From NCBI RefSeq assembly GCF_946480305.1, contig NZ_CAMLJQ010000006.1, positions 62,001-126,000 of the forward strand: a stretch of DNA of 64,000 bases, written 5' to 3'. Under the pieces are notes generated by a model, which was given only the letters and a program-made list of their open reading frames with translations, was not told where the DNA came from and searched no databases. This DNA comes from an uncultured Caldimonas sp. GTDB taxonomy: Bacteria > Pseudomonadota > Gammaproteobacteria > Burkholderiales > Burkholderiaceae. Of the stretch, positions 1-7,598 are shown in pieces. The first letter of the stretch is position 1, and each line of letters opens with the position of its first letter. The position numbers were made by a program, and so were the translations under genes.

Positions 1-264
1 AGCATGGTCGGGCCGCGACCGGAGCGGCCCAGTTTCGTGAAGCAACTGAAGGAGCAGATTCCGTTCTACGATCTGCGCCACAGCGTCAAACCGGGTGTGA
101 CCGGTTGGGCACAAGTGCGATACAGCTACGGCGCTTCCGTGGAAGACGCACGCAGGAAGCACCAGTACGACCTGTATTACGTCAAGAACAACTCGCTGTT
201 CCTCGACATCCTGGTGCTGATCGAGACCGTGAGCGTCGTGTTGTTCCGTGAGGGCTCTCGCTGA
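1..264 (+). CDS. C-terminal part of undecaprenyl-phosphate sugar transferase (XrtA/EpsB type), 5' end outside window
   Basis: This is the last 87 codons of a membrane sugar-phosphate transferase that starts EPS repeat-unit synthesis on undecaprenyl phosphate. The reading frame is open from base 1, so the N-terminal membrane segments lie upstream of the window. The visible tail carries the bacterial sugar transferase signature: VGPRPERP near residue 3, the KPGVTGWAQVRY block, and DLYYVKNNSLFLD followed by a hydrophobic C-terminal stretch. This tail closely resembles the PEP-CTERM-associated EpsB_2 family. It lies directly upstream of the export lipoprotein gene, as expected for the first enzyme of the EPS pathway. 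Assignment to the family is firm. Which sugar phosphate is transferred cannot be read from this fragment. Confidence 0.9.
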   Translation, partial: SMVGPRPERPSFVKQLKEQIPFYDLRHSVKPGVTGWAQVRYSYGASVEDARRKHQYDLYYVKNNSLFLDILVLIETVSVVLFREGSR

Positions 265-275
265 CGAAATCAGGC

Positions 276-307
276 CGTGCAAAACGCAGGCAATATCGCT
301 TTGCACG
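276..307. promoter_or_regulatory. Inverted repeat upstream of the EPS export gene
   Basis: Two perfect 8-base arms, CGTGCAAA at 276-283 and TTTGCACG at 300-307, are separated by 16 bases. They lie in the 71-base gap between the sugar transferase and the export lipoprotein, ending 28 bases before the ATG. The spacing fits a dimeric regulator site, or a long-looped hairpin in the transcript. There is no T-run after it, so a terminator is unlikely. The function is inferred only. Confidence 0.4.
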
Positions 308-335
308 ACCGCTCGTCCGCTTTGAAAGGTTATCC

Positions 336-968
336 ATGTTCATGAACATTTCTTCCCGCGCGAGAAGCGGCCTGGTTGTCGTTGCAGGGGTGCTCTCCGC
401 ACTGCTCGCAGGGTGCGGCAGCATCGGCGGCTACCCGCCCGCTCCCAGCGTCGCAGAGACGCCGGATCATCGCTACCAGATCGGACCGCTCGATACGCTC
501 AATGTCGTGGTCTGGCGCAACCCGGAGCTCTCTTCCACCGTCACGGTTCGGCCCGACGGCCGCATCTCCACTCCGTTGGTCGAGGATGTCATGGCGGCCG
601 GGCGCAACCCTGCGGACCTGGCGCGCGAGCTCGAGAAGGTATTGGCAAAGTACATCCGGGACCCGGTGGTGACGATCGTCGTCAGTGGCTTCCAGGGAAC
701 GTTCTCCGAGCAGATCCGCATCGTGGGTGAGGCGGCACGTCCTCAAGCCGTACCGTATCGCCAGAACATGACGATCCTCGACGTGATGATCCAAGCCGGC
801 GGCTTGACCGACTTTGCGGATGGCAACGGTGCGGTGCTGGTGCGCGGCGCCGAAGGCGGCAAGCAATACAGCGTGCGCCTGAAGGACCTTCTCAAGCGCG
901 GCGACATCTCCGCGAATGTCGGCGTCAAGCCTGGCGACATCATCATCGTGCCTCAGAGCTGGTTCTGA
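336..968 (+). CDS. Polysaccharide export outer-membrane lipoprotein (Wza/EpsE-like, XrtA type)
   Basis: This 210-residue protein forms the outer-membrane export channel for the EPS. A signal peptide ends in the lipobox LLAGC, so Cys27 is the predicted lipidated residue. Residues about 46-135 match the Poly_export domain (YQIGPLDTLNVVVWRNPEL, RPDGRISTPLVEDV), and about 135-205 form one SLBB-like domain ending in KPGDIIIVPQSWF. The length fits the short XrtA/PEP-CTERM-associated export proteins rather than the roughly 360-residue Wza. The start at 336 is chosen because GAAAGG at 324-329 is well spaced; ATG 342 is a close alternative. It is followed by the chain-length determinant and tyrosine kinase, the usual partners of this channel. 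Confidence 0.93.
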   Translation: MFMNISSRARSGLVVVAGVLSALLAGCGSIGGYPPAPSVAETPDHRYQIGPLDTLNVVVWRNPELSSTVTVRPDGRISTPLVEDVMAAGRNPADLARELEKVLAKYIRDPVVTIVVSGFQGTFSEQIRIVGEAARPQAVPYRQNMTILDVMIQAGGLTDFADGNGAVLVRGAEGGKQYSVRLKDLLKRGDISANVGVKPGDIIIVPQSWF

Positions 969-1037
969 CGGGGTGCGCCCCATGCGGGGTTGTCGGTCGT
1001 GCATGTGCACCTCGGTGCGTGACGGCCGCCTGCTGTA

Positions 1038-1066
1038 GGGACCGGTGTGCCGGTCCCGTTGCGTTT
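1038..1066 (+). terminator. GC-rich hairpin between export and chain-length genes (terminator or attenuator-like)
   Basis: A perfect 8-bp stem, GGGACCGG at 1038-1045 and CCGGTCCC at 1050-1057, closes a TGTG loop and is followed by the moderately T-rich GTTGCGTTT. It lies in the 201-base gap before the chain-length determinant, although the genes on both sides belong to one pathway. It may partly terminate transcription or stabilise an mRNA end, giving more export lipoprotein than downstream products. The T-tract is weak. Confidence 0.45.
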
Positions 1067-1169
1067 GTGGCGGGTAGGTCTCGGAGCAAAGCGATGCTGG
1101 GGCTTGTCGCCAAGTGCATGCGAAACATCGGTGTGAACGGAAAGGTCGCCCTTGCGGGGTGGAGCTGTG

Positions 1170-2717
1170 ATGGAAACGACTGAGGTGATCCGCCAGGCCA
1201 AGACGCTGCTGCGTGGCCTTTGGCGCCGGCGCTGGGCTGGTCTTGCGGCCGCTTGCGCGGTGGCGCTGTTGGGCGCGGTGGGTGTCGGTCTGATGCAGGA
1301 CCGCTACGAAGCGAGTTCGCGTGTTTATGTCGACACGCAGTCGGTGTTGAAGCCGCTGATGGCCGGCTTGGCTTTCCAGCCGGACATCGACCAGCAGGTG
1401 CGTATGCTCGCCAAAACGCTCGTGTCGCGCCCGAATGTCGAGCGTTTGATGGACGCGCCGGACATCGCGCTGGCACCTGCCGACCCGCGTGAGCGCGAGA
1501 AGGCGCTGATGAAGCTGATGGACAAGATCAAGGTTGCGCCCAGCGGCCAAGGCAATCTGTACACCATCAGCTACCGAGACACCGATCCGCAGCGCGCGCG
1601 GCGCCTCGTCGAGAGTCTCGTGAACCTTTTCGTGGAATCGAGCATCGGCACGAAGACGCGTGACTCGAAAGAGGCCAGCCGCTTCATCGACGAACAAATC
1701 GCCGAATACGAACACAAGCTGGTGGAGGCGGAGAACCGGCTGAAGGATTTCAAGCTGCGCAACTTTGGCGTCTCGGGTGTTTCCAACCAGGATTACTTCG
1801 CTCGGATGTCGGAGCTGGCCGACCAGGTGGGGCGGCTTCGCATCGAGCTGAGTGCGGCGGAACAATCGCGTGACGCCTTGCGACGCGAGCTCTCCTCGGA
1901 AGACCCGCAACTGCCGCCCGAATCACTGGTGGCGGCCGGCCCGGTGCAGTTGTCCGAGATCGATGCACGCCTTGAAGCCCAGAAGCGGCAGTTGGACGAG
2001 TTGCTGCGTCGCTACACCGATGAGCACCCGGACGTCGTGAGCACGCGGCGCACCATCGCGCAGATCGAAAACCAGAAGCGCCAGGAAGCGCTCGCGCGAG
2101 GCGACGGCAAGGGGCGGGGGGCTGCAACCAATCCGGTGTTCCAGCGCATTCGCATGTCGCTGGCCGAGGCCGAGGCCAACGTCGCTTCGTTGCGTACCCG
2201 GCTGGGTGCTGAGCAGTCTCGGCTGGACCAGATCCGTGCACTCGCAACGAGGGTGCCGCAAGTCGAGGCAGAGTTGGCGCAGCTCAATCGCGACTACGAC
2301 ATCATCCGCAAGAATTACGAGCAGCTCGTGGCCCGCCGTGAAGCAGCCTCTCTTGGCGTGAAGATCGATCAGTCGTCACAGTTGACGGACTTCCGCCTTG
2401 TCGAGCCTGCGAGCGTGTCGTCCACCCCGGTGTTTCCGAATCGCAAGGTGTTGGCGGTGCTGGCGGTTGTCGCGTCCATCGGCCTGGGCGTCGGAGCGGC
2501 TTTCGCGTTGTCGCAGCTCAGTCCTTCGATGGACAGCGAGAGGACCTTGCGCGAGCTTTCCGGCCGCCCGGTACTGGGTAGCGTCTCCCTGGTGATGAGC
2601 AACACCATGCGAGTGCAGGAGCGACGTGCATCGCTGGGGTTCGTCGGGGCCTTCGGCCTGTTCCTGATCGCCAACGCAGCATGGCTCGCCTGGATCGCGC
2701 TCCAGGGACGGCTCTAA
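1170..2717 (+). CDS. Polysaccharide chain-length determinant (Wzz/GumC-like, XrtA system)
   Basis: This inner-membrane co-polymerase controls EPS chain length and contacts the export channel. A Wzz-type N-terminus with a transmembrane helix at about residues 22-40 is followed by the family block DRYEASSRVYVDTQSVLKP. A long periplasmic coiled-coil region (about 165-400) is rich in Glu, Arg and Gln heptads. The C-terminus has hydrophobic helices near 430-450 and 490-512. The 515-residue length and the VYVDTQSVL motif fit the XrtA/PEP-CTERM chain-length family. An in-frame TTG lies upstream at 1152, but ATG 1170 is preferred because GGGGTGGAG precedes it. The tyrosine kinase follows 16 bases downstream, so the two are probably co-transcribed. 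Confidence 0.93.
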   Translation: METTEVIRQAKTLLRGLWRRRWAGLAAACAVALLGAVGVGLMQDRYEASSRVYVDTQSVLKPLMAGLAFQPDIDQQVRMLAKTLVSRPNVERLMDAPDIALAPADPREREKALMKLMDKIKVAPSGQGNLYTISYRDTDPQRARRLVESLVNLFVESSIGTKTRDSKEASRFIDEQIAEYEHKLVEAENRLKDFKLRNFGVSGVSNQDYFARMSELADQVGRLRIELSAAEQSRDALRRELSSEDPQLPPESLVAAGPVQLSEIDARLEAQKRQLDELLRRYTDEHPDVVSTRRTIAQIENQKRQEALARGDGKGRGAATNPVFQRIRMSLAEAEANVASLRTRLGAEQSRLDQIRALATRVPQVEAELAQLNRDYDIIRKNYEQLVARREAASLGVKIDQSSQLTDFRLVEPASVSSTPVFPNRKVLAVLAVVASIGLGVGAAFALSQLSPSMDSERTLRELSGRPVLGSVSLVMSNTMRVQERRASLGFVGAFGLFLIANAAWLAWIALQGRL

Positions 2718-2733
2718 GAATCGAAAGGCACCG

Positions 2734-3708
2734 ATGAGCATCATCGAGCAAGCAGCGAAACGACTCGAAGAACTGCAACGGGCAGGGGTCGACGTGCCGT
2801 GGGCGGCCGCCGGACTCAGCCGGCAGGAATTCGACTCGCTCGTCGACTCCGCGCAGAAGGCGCCTGCTGTTCCCGGTCCCGGCAACCCTGCTGCCTTGCA
2901 CCTGGCACCGCCTTCTCCGGGCGCGGGAGCGGTGAGGGTACTCCCGGCCGTGCCCGTCGCGTCCGACATGGCGACAGGCGAGCGCCGCTCGCGCTCCATC
3001 GAACTGCCGCTGGCAACCCTGGGTCAGAGCGGTTTTCTGGTGCCCGGGCAGGCACGCACGGGTCTCGCCGACGAGTTCCGCGTGATCAAGCGGCCCTTGA
3101 TCAAGAACATCGAAGGGGAGTCGGCCGCTCCCATCGAGCGAGCCAATCTGATCCTCGTGACCAGTGCGATGCCGGGAGAGGGCAAGACCTTCACCGCCAT
3201 CAACCTCGCACTCAGCATCGCCATGGAGGTGGACAAGACGGTATTGCTCGTCGACGCTGACGTGGTGCGTCCTTCGTTGATGAGCCGTCTCGGCGTCGAC
3301 GAGCCCGCGAAAGGCTTGCTGGACGTGCTGACAGATCCTGAGCTCGATCTCTCCGAGGTGCTCCTCAGGACGAACGTGCCGAAGCTCACCCTGCTGCCGG
3401 CCGGTTCACAGTGCGCGAACTCCACCGAGTTGCTGGCGAGCACCGGAATGGAGCGGCTGCTCGACGAGCTGGCAAGCAAGTACGCGGACCGGATCGTCGT
3501 GTTCGACGCGCCGCCTCTGTTGCCGACCACCGAGTCGCGTGTGCTGGCCGCCCGTGCCGGGCAGGTCGTCATGGTGGTGGAGGCGGACCATACTTCGCGC
3601 AACACCGTCGAGAAAGCATTCGCCACGGTGGAAAGCTGCCCGGTCGTCATGTCGGTGCTCAACAAGTGCCGGGACGTCTCGACGACGAATCGCTATGGCT
3701 ACTACTGA
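2734..3708 (+). CDS. Polysaccharide-associated tyrosine autokinase (CpsD/EpsG-like, XrtA system)
   Basis: This cytoplasmic BY-kinase pairs with the chain-length determinant and cycles phosphorylation to control EPS polymerisation. The N-terminus MSIIEQAAKRLEEL is typical of the PEP-CTERM TyrKin family. The Walker A motif SAMPGEGKTFT is near residues 145-156, the A' motif VLLVDADVV near 170, and a further FDAPP motif near 257. The C-terminus ends in a short Tyr cluster, NRYGYY, the likely autophosphorylation site. It is shorter than clusters in E. coli Wzc but normal for this family. The protein is 324 residues and lacks the membrane part of Wzc, which the upstream gene supplies. Its 3' end overlaps the next gene by 14 bases. 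Confidence 0.93.
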   Translation: MSIIEQAAKRLEELQRAGVDVPWAAAGLSRQEFDSLVDSAQKAPAVPGPGNPAALHLAPPSPGAGAVRVLPAVPVASDMATGERRSRSIELPLATLGQSGFLVPGQARTGLADEFRVIKRPLIKNIEGESAAPIERANLILVTSAMPGEGKTFTAINLALSIAMEVDKTVLLVDADVVRPSLMSRLGVDEPAKGLLDVLTDPELDLSEVLLRTNVPKLTLLPAGSQCANSTELLASTGMERLLDELASKYADRIVVFDAPPLLPTTESRVLAARAGQVVMVVEADHTSRNTVEKAFATVESCPVVMSVLNKCRDVSTTNRYGYY

Positions 3709-5320
3709 GTCGCGTTTCCTCGTCGGGCAACGGCCGGCCGGTACGCAGCTGGTGCTGAAGGTCGTTGCCGCCTGCATCGCAGCGATTTCACTGCCTGCCG
3801 TCATGGCGCAGCAGCAGCCGGTGCAGCTGGCTGCGCCGCAGCTCCCTCCCGAGCCGCAAGCGTCGCAGGCATGGCGCCTGGAAGCGGACGTCACGACCAC
3901 CGTCACGGCGACCAACAACAGCGGGTACACGGACGTCCAGCAGTCTCGCGGCGACGTGATCGTCAACGTCGAACCCCGTCTGCGTTTCAACAGCCGCGGC
4001 GGAAGGGTGAGCGTGCAGGGAGAGGTCGGGGCGAATGCGCTGAGCTATCTGCGTGACACCCAGCCGAACCGCGTGCTTCCCCTGGCGCAGCTCGGGATGC
4101 AGTCCACGCTGGTCGAGCGCTGGCTCTACGTTGATGGATCGGCAATGGTGGACCAGACGTCTTCCAACCCCTATTCGGCACGACCCGACGGAGCGTCCTC
4201 GTTCAACCAGGTGACCACCCGCCGGCTGCGCGTGAGTCCTTATGTGGATCATTGGTTCACGCCGTCGCTGTCGTTGCTGGCGCGCAGCGATCATGCTTGG
4301 ACGAAGCGCAATGGCCGGTACGCTGCCGCGGATCCGCGTCGCGATGCCTATGAGCAGCAGCATCTGGTGCGGGTCGAGCAGCAACCTCTGCCGCTGGGCG
4401 CGATGGCCGAGTTCACTCGGCAGGACACGCGCTACGACGGCGACGCCGATTCCGTGCTGACGATCGATGTCGCTCGCGGCATCGTGAACTACGCGGTCGA
4501 CCCTCAGTTGGTGGTGGGTGTGATCGCCGGGAGGGAGCGCAGCGAGTTCTCCTTGACCGAAAACACCGACACCCTGTATGGAGCCCGCGTGCGCTGGCTG
4601 CCGACCGAACGGACAGACCTGACCGCAGCGGTCGAGCGTCGATTCTTCGGGACAGGGTGGAACGCGCAGTTCACGCATCGGACGCCGTATCTGGCTGTGC
4701 ATCTGCGCTCTTACCGCGAGCCGGCCGCCCAACCGGCGTCGCAAGTCCTGGCACCTGGAGGTGGTTCGGTCGCGGAGCTCCTCGATGCCATCCTCACCAC
4801 TCGCTACCCGGACCCGGTCGCTCGTGAAGAGATGGTCCGCAACATCGTGCAGGACCTGAACCTGCCGGACAACCTCTCGAGCCCGATCGAGGTTTTTGCA
4901 GACTATGCGCAGTTGCAGCAAGGCACGAGCCTGAGTGTTGCCTTGCTTGGCCGACGCACGACTGTGGCGCTCGCGCTGCATTCGAGGCGCTATCGCCAGC
5001 TGTCGCGATCCGACGACCCCTTCACGCCCGAGCCCGGTTTCACGTCGGACAACCAGCAGTTCGGCGTCACCCTCGACATCACCCGCCGCCTGACGCCGCA
5101 GACATCCGTGACGCTATGGCTGAGTGGTTCGCGAATCGAAGGGCTGGGAGCGCGCGACGGCGACTACACGCGTGAGAAAGTGGCGCGGCTCAGCCTGCAG
5201 CACGCGCTGTCGCCCGACACGGCAGTGACGCTCGGTGCGCGCCGCCAGTTGCTGGATTCCAACGTCTCTGCCCCGGCGCGCGAATCTGCGGCGTTCGTCG
5301 CGGTGAACTATCGCTTCTGA
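3695..5320 (+). CDS. Outer-membrane beta-barrel protein, PEP-CTERM-system associated (TIGR03016-like)
   Basis: This protein of about 541 residues has an N-terminal signal peptide (hydrophobic VVAACIAAISLPAVMAQ, cleaved near residue 38). It is followed by alternating amphipathic strands rich in Tyr, Arg and Thr, with a C-terminal FVAVNYRF that is a classic outer-membrane beta-signal ending in Phe. This gene regularly lies between the tyrosine kinase and the ExeA-type ATPase in XrtA EPS loci, and that is its place here. Its role is not established; an outer-membrane partner in EPS secretion is the natural inference. ATG 3695 overlaps the kinase gene by 14 bases and suggests translational coupling. 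The open frame extends further upstream, but only this start gives a signal peptide at the N-terminus. Confidence 0.85.
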   Translation: MATTESRFLVGQRPAGTQLVLKVVAACIAAISLPAVMAQQQPVQLAAPQLPPEPQASQAWRLEADVTTTVTATNNSGYTDVQQSRGDVIVNVEPRLRFNSRGGRVSVQGEVGANALSYLRDTQPNRVLPLAQLGMQSTLVERWLYVDGSAMVDQTSSNPYSARPDGASSFNQVTTRRLRVSPYVDHWFTPSLSLLARSDHAWTKRNGRYAAADPRRDAYEQQHLVRVEQQPLPLGAMAEFTRQDTRYDGDADSVLTIDVARGIVNYAVDPQLVVGVIAGRERSEFSLTENTDTLYGARVRWLPTERTDLTAAVERRFFGTGWNAQFTHRTPYLAVHLRSYREPAAQPASQVLAPGGGSVAELLDAILTTRYPDPVAREEMVRNIVQDLNLPDNLSSPIEVFADYAQLQQGTSLSVALLGRRTTVALALHSRRYRQLSRSDDPFTPEPGFTSDNQQFGVTLDITRRLTPQTSVTLWLSGSRIEGLGARDGDYTREKVARLSLQHALSPDTAVTLGARRQLLDSNVSAPARESAAFVAVNYRF

Positions 5321-5327
5321 GTAGACG

Positions 5328-7463
5328 ATGTACGAATCGCAATTCGGGCTGGAAGGCCCGCCGTTCCAACTCAATCCTGATCCGTCCTTCTACTTCGACA
5401 GCAAGGGCCACAGCAACGCGCTGGCCTACCTGAAGTTTGGCGTGTACCAGGGCGAAGGCTTCATCGTCGTGACCGGCGAGATCGGTGCCGGCAAAACCAC
5501 GCTGGTGCGCACCCTGCTCGAAGGGTTGAATCCGGAGCAGGTGGTTGCGGCCCAGGTGGTGAGCACGCAGTTGGAGTCGGGCGATTTGCTGCGCTCGATC
5601 ATCACGGCTTTCGGCATTCCGCCGCTCGGCACGAGCAAAGCGCATCTGATCGCCACGCTCGAAGGCTTCCTGACGGCGCTGGCGGCCAAGAGCCGCCGTG
5701 CGTTGCTGATCGTCGATGAGGCGCAGAACCTCAACCTCGAAGCGATCGAAGAACTGCGGATGCTTTCGAACTTCCAGCTCGGCAAACAGGCCCTGCTGCA
5801 AAGCTTCCTCGTCGGCCAGCCGGAGTTGCGCGCGCTGCTCGAGTCGAAGTCGATGGAGCAGTTCCGCCAGCGCGTCATTGCGTCCTGCCATCTGGGTCCG
5901 CTGGATGACCTCGAGACCCGGGCCTACATCGAGCACCGTCTGCGGCGGGTGGGCTGGAAGGACGTTCCGCACTTCGAGCCTGGGGCTTTCGACGCCATTC
6001 ATCGCTGGACGGGCGGCATACCCCGTCGTATCAACCTGCTGTGCAACCGTCTGCTGCTGGCTTGCTTTCTGGGCGGGGAAACGAACATCTCCGCCGAGCA
6101 GGTCGAGCAGACCGCGCGTGAACTGCGGGGCGAGGTGGGCGAGTCGACCGTCGCGCCGCCGGTCCTGGCTCCGATGCCCCAGGGGCGTGACGGCGGACCG
6201 ACCACGGCTCACCACCAGACCGCTTCTTTGTCATTGGCGGGCGCTGCTGATGTCGTGCGTTACAACCACGGCGTGCCGGGCACGATGCACGCGCCCCTGG
6301 TGTGCCTGGTCGACAGCCCGATGGGGTATCTCAAGATCGGGGCGATGGCGCAGGTCTTCCGCGATCGTCCAGAGCTTCCTGTTGTTGTCGCTGTCAATCC
6401 CGGTCTGGAGTCTGCAGTCGCCGCCGCCAAGGAGATCGACGGCGCGCTGCCCCTGCCAGGCATGGAATTCCATCTTGGGGCACCAGCCGATGGCTTTGCC
6501 TCGCAGTCTGCGACGGCCCAGTTGCGCTTCGATGCCGTACTGGACGAGTTGCAGCCACGGGCGGTGCTCGCGCTTGGCGACACCGACGCGGTGTTGGCCT
6601 GCAGTCTGGTGGCGCGCAAGAAGGGCCTGCCGCTGCTGCGCGTTGATGCCGGCTTGCGCGGTGCGAACCCCGATGCGAAAGACCTGAATGCCGTGCTGCT
6701 CGATCGACTTGCCGACGAGCTGTACACGAGCAAGCTGACAGCGCACTACACGCTGTATCGTGAAGGCATCGCATCGAACCGTGTGCACTGTGTCGGCAGT
6801 CTGATGGAAAACCTGTTGCACGCGGCGCTGCAGCGGGCGGTGAGTCCCGAAGAGGCGCTTGCCGGGGCCGCAGTCTCCGCCGACTGCCTCTCGCACCCGC
6901 ATGGTTATGCGCTGGTCACGCTGCGTCTGGACGCTGACGCGGCAGACGGGGAAAAGGAATTGCGCGAGTTGCTGCAGATTCTTTCGGTGCTCAAGAGCGA
7001 GATTCCGGTCCTCTGGACGGCCGACGCGCAAACGGTCTCCGTCCTGCGGGCCATCGGGGCTGAAAAGCAACTGCGCAGCTCGGGCGTGGTGTTGCTGCCG
7101 AGGTTCGGGTACCTCGAGATGGTTGCGTTGCTGCAACGTGCCACCTGCGTGGTCCACGGGGCCGACGCAGCCCTGTTGGAGGAGTCGAACGCGCTCGACG
7201 TACCGGCGTTGATGCTGCTGCCGCGCACTGCGCGCGCGCCTTCGGGCGGCGATGCAGCGGGCTCGGTGCTGGCGCGCAACGCGGACCAGGCCGTGCGGGC
7301 AGTGCATGAAGCGTTGCGCACGCGCCAGAACAAGGAAGAACAGGTGGAGGCTTACTGGGACGGCGGTCCGGCGATGCGCATTGCACAGCATTTGCGCAGC
7401 ATGCTGCCGAAAGCGGAAACATCAGGCGAGGCGGGCGGCGTGGCCGCGTCCGTCGCGTCCTGA
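5328..7463 (+). CDS. Fusion: ExeA/GspA-like AAA ATPase (XrtA-associated) with a degenerate UDP-GlcNAc 2-epimerase-like domain
   Basis: Residues 1 to about 265 form the PEP-CTERM-associated secretion ATPase. They show MYESQFGLEGPPFQLNPDP at the start, Walker A GEIGAGKTT near 50, Walker B ALLIVDEAQNL near 126 and an AAA lid. After a linker of about 50 residues rich in Pro, Gln and His, residues about 319-690 resemble a WecB-type epimerase (LGDTDAVLACSLVARKKGLP, VDAGLRG, LDRLADELYTS). In active enzymes the VHGDTT, HVEAGLR, PEE.NR and TGHRRE blocks hold catalytic residues; here they read LALGDTD, RVDAGLR, AKDLNA and TLRLDA. The N-terminal GTRPE block is DSPMG. I infer a catalytically dead, possibly sugar-nucleotide-sensing domain. 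In related loci the ATPase and epimerase are separate neighbouring genes. The gene follows the barrel gene by 7 bases. Confidence 0.85.
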   Translation: MYESQFGLEGPPFQLNPDPSFYFDSKGHSNALAYLKFGVYQGEGFIVVTGEIGAGKTTLVRTLLEGLNPEQVVAAQVVSTQLESGDLLRSIITAFGIPPLGTSKAHLIATLEGFLTALAAKSRRALLIVDEAQNLNLEAIEELRMLSNFQLGKQALLQSFLVGQPELRALLESKSMEQFRQRVIASCHLGPLDDLETRAYIEHRLRRVGWKDVPHFEPGAFDAIHRWTGGIPRRINLLCNRLLLACFLGGETNISAEQVEQTARELRGEVGESTVAPPVLAPMPQGRDGGPTTAHHQTASLSLAGAADVVRYNHGVPGTMHAPLVCLVDSPMGYLKIGAMAQVFRDRPELPVVVAVNPGLESAVAAAKEIDGALPLPGMEFHLGAPADGFASQSATAQLRFDAVLDELQPRAVLALGDTDAVLACSLVARKKGLPLLRVDAGLRGANPDAKDLNAVLLDRLADELYTSKLTAHYTLYREGIASNRVHCVGSLMENLLHAALQRAVSPEEALAGAAVSADCLSHPHGYALVTLRLDADAADGEKELRELLQILSVLKSEIPVLWTADAQTVSVLRAIGAEKQLRSSGVVLLPRFGYLEMVALLQRATCVVHGADAALLEESNALDVPALMLLPRTARAPSGGDAAGSVLARNADQAVRAVHEALRTRQNKEEQVEAYWDGGPAMRIAQHLRSMLPKAETSGEAGGVAASVAS

Positions 7464-7598
7464 CGTTCGGGCAACTTCTTCCGAAGGGGGCGAGGGCGAC
7501 ATCGCTGCGCGGCGTAGAGCTGCCGCGCACACCACAAGCGACGGAAAGCGCCCGGAAGGTGCCGCGTTCCGGGTTGCGCTGACACCCCCGACACGGCC

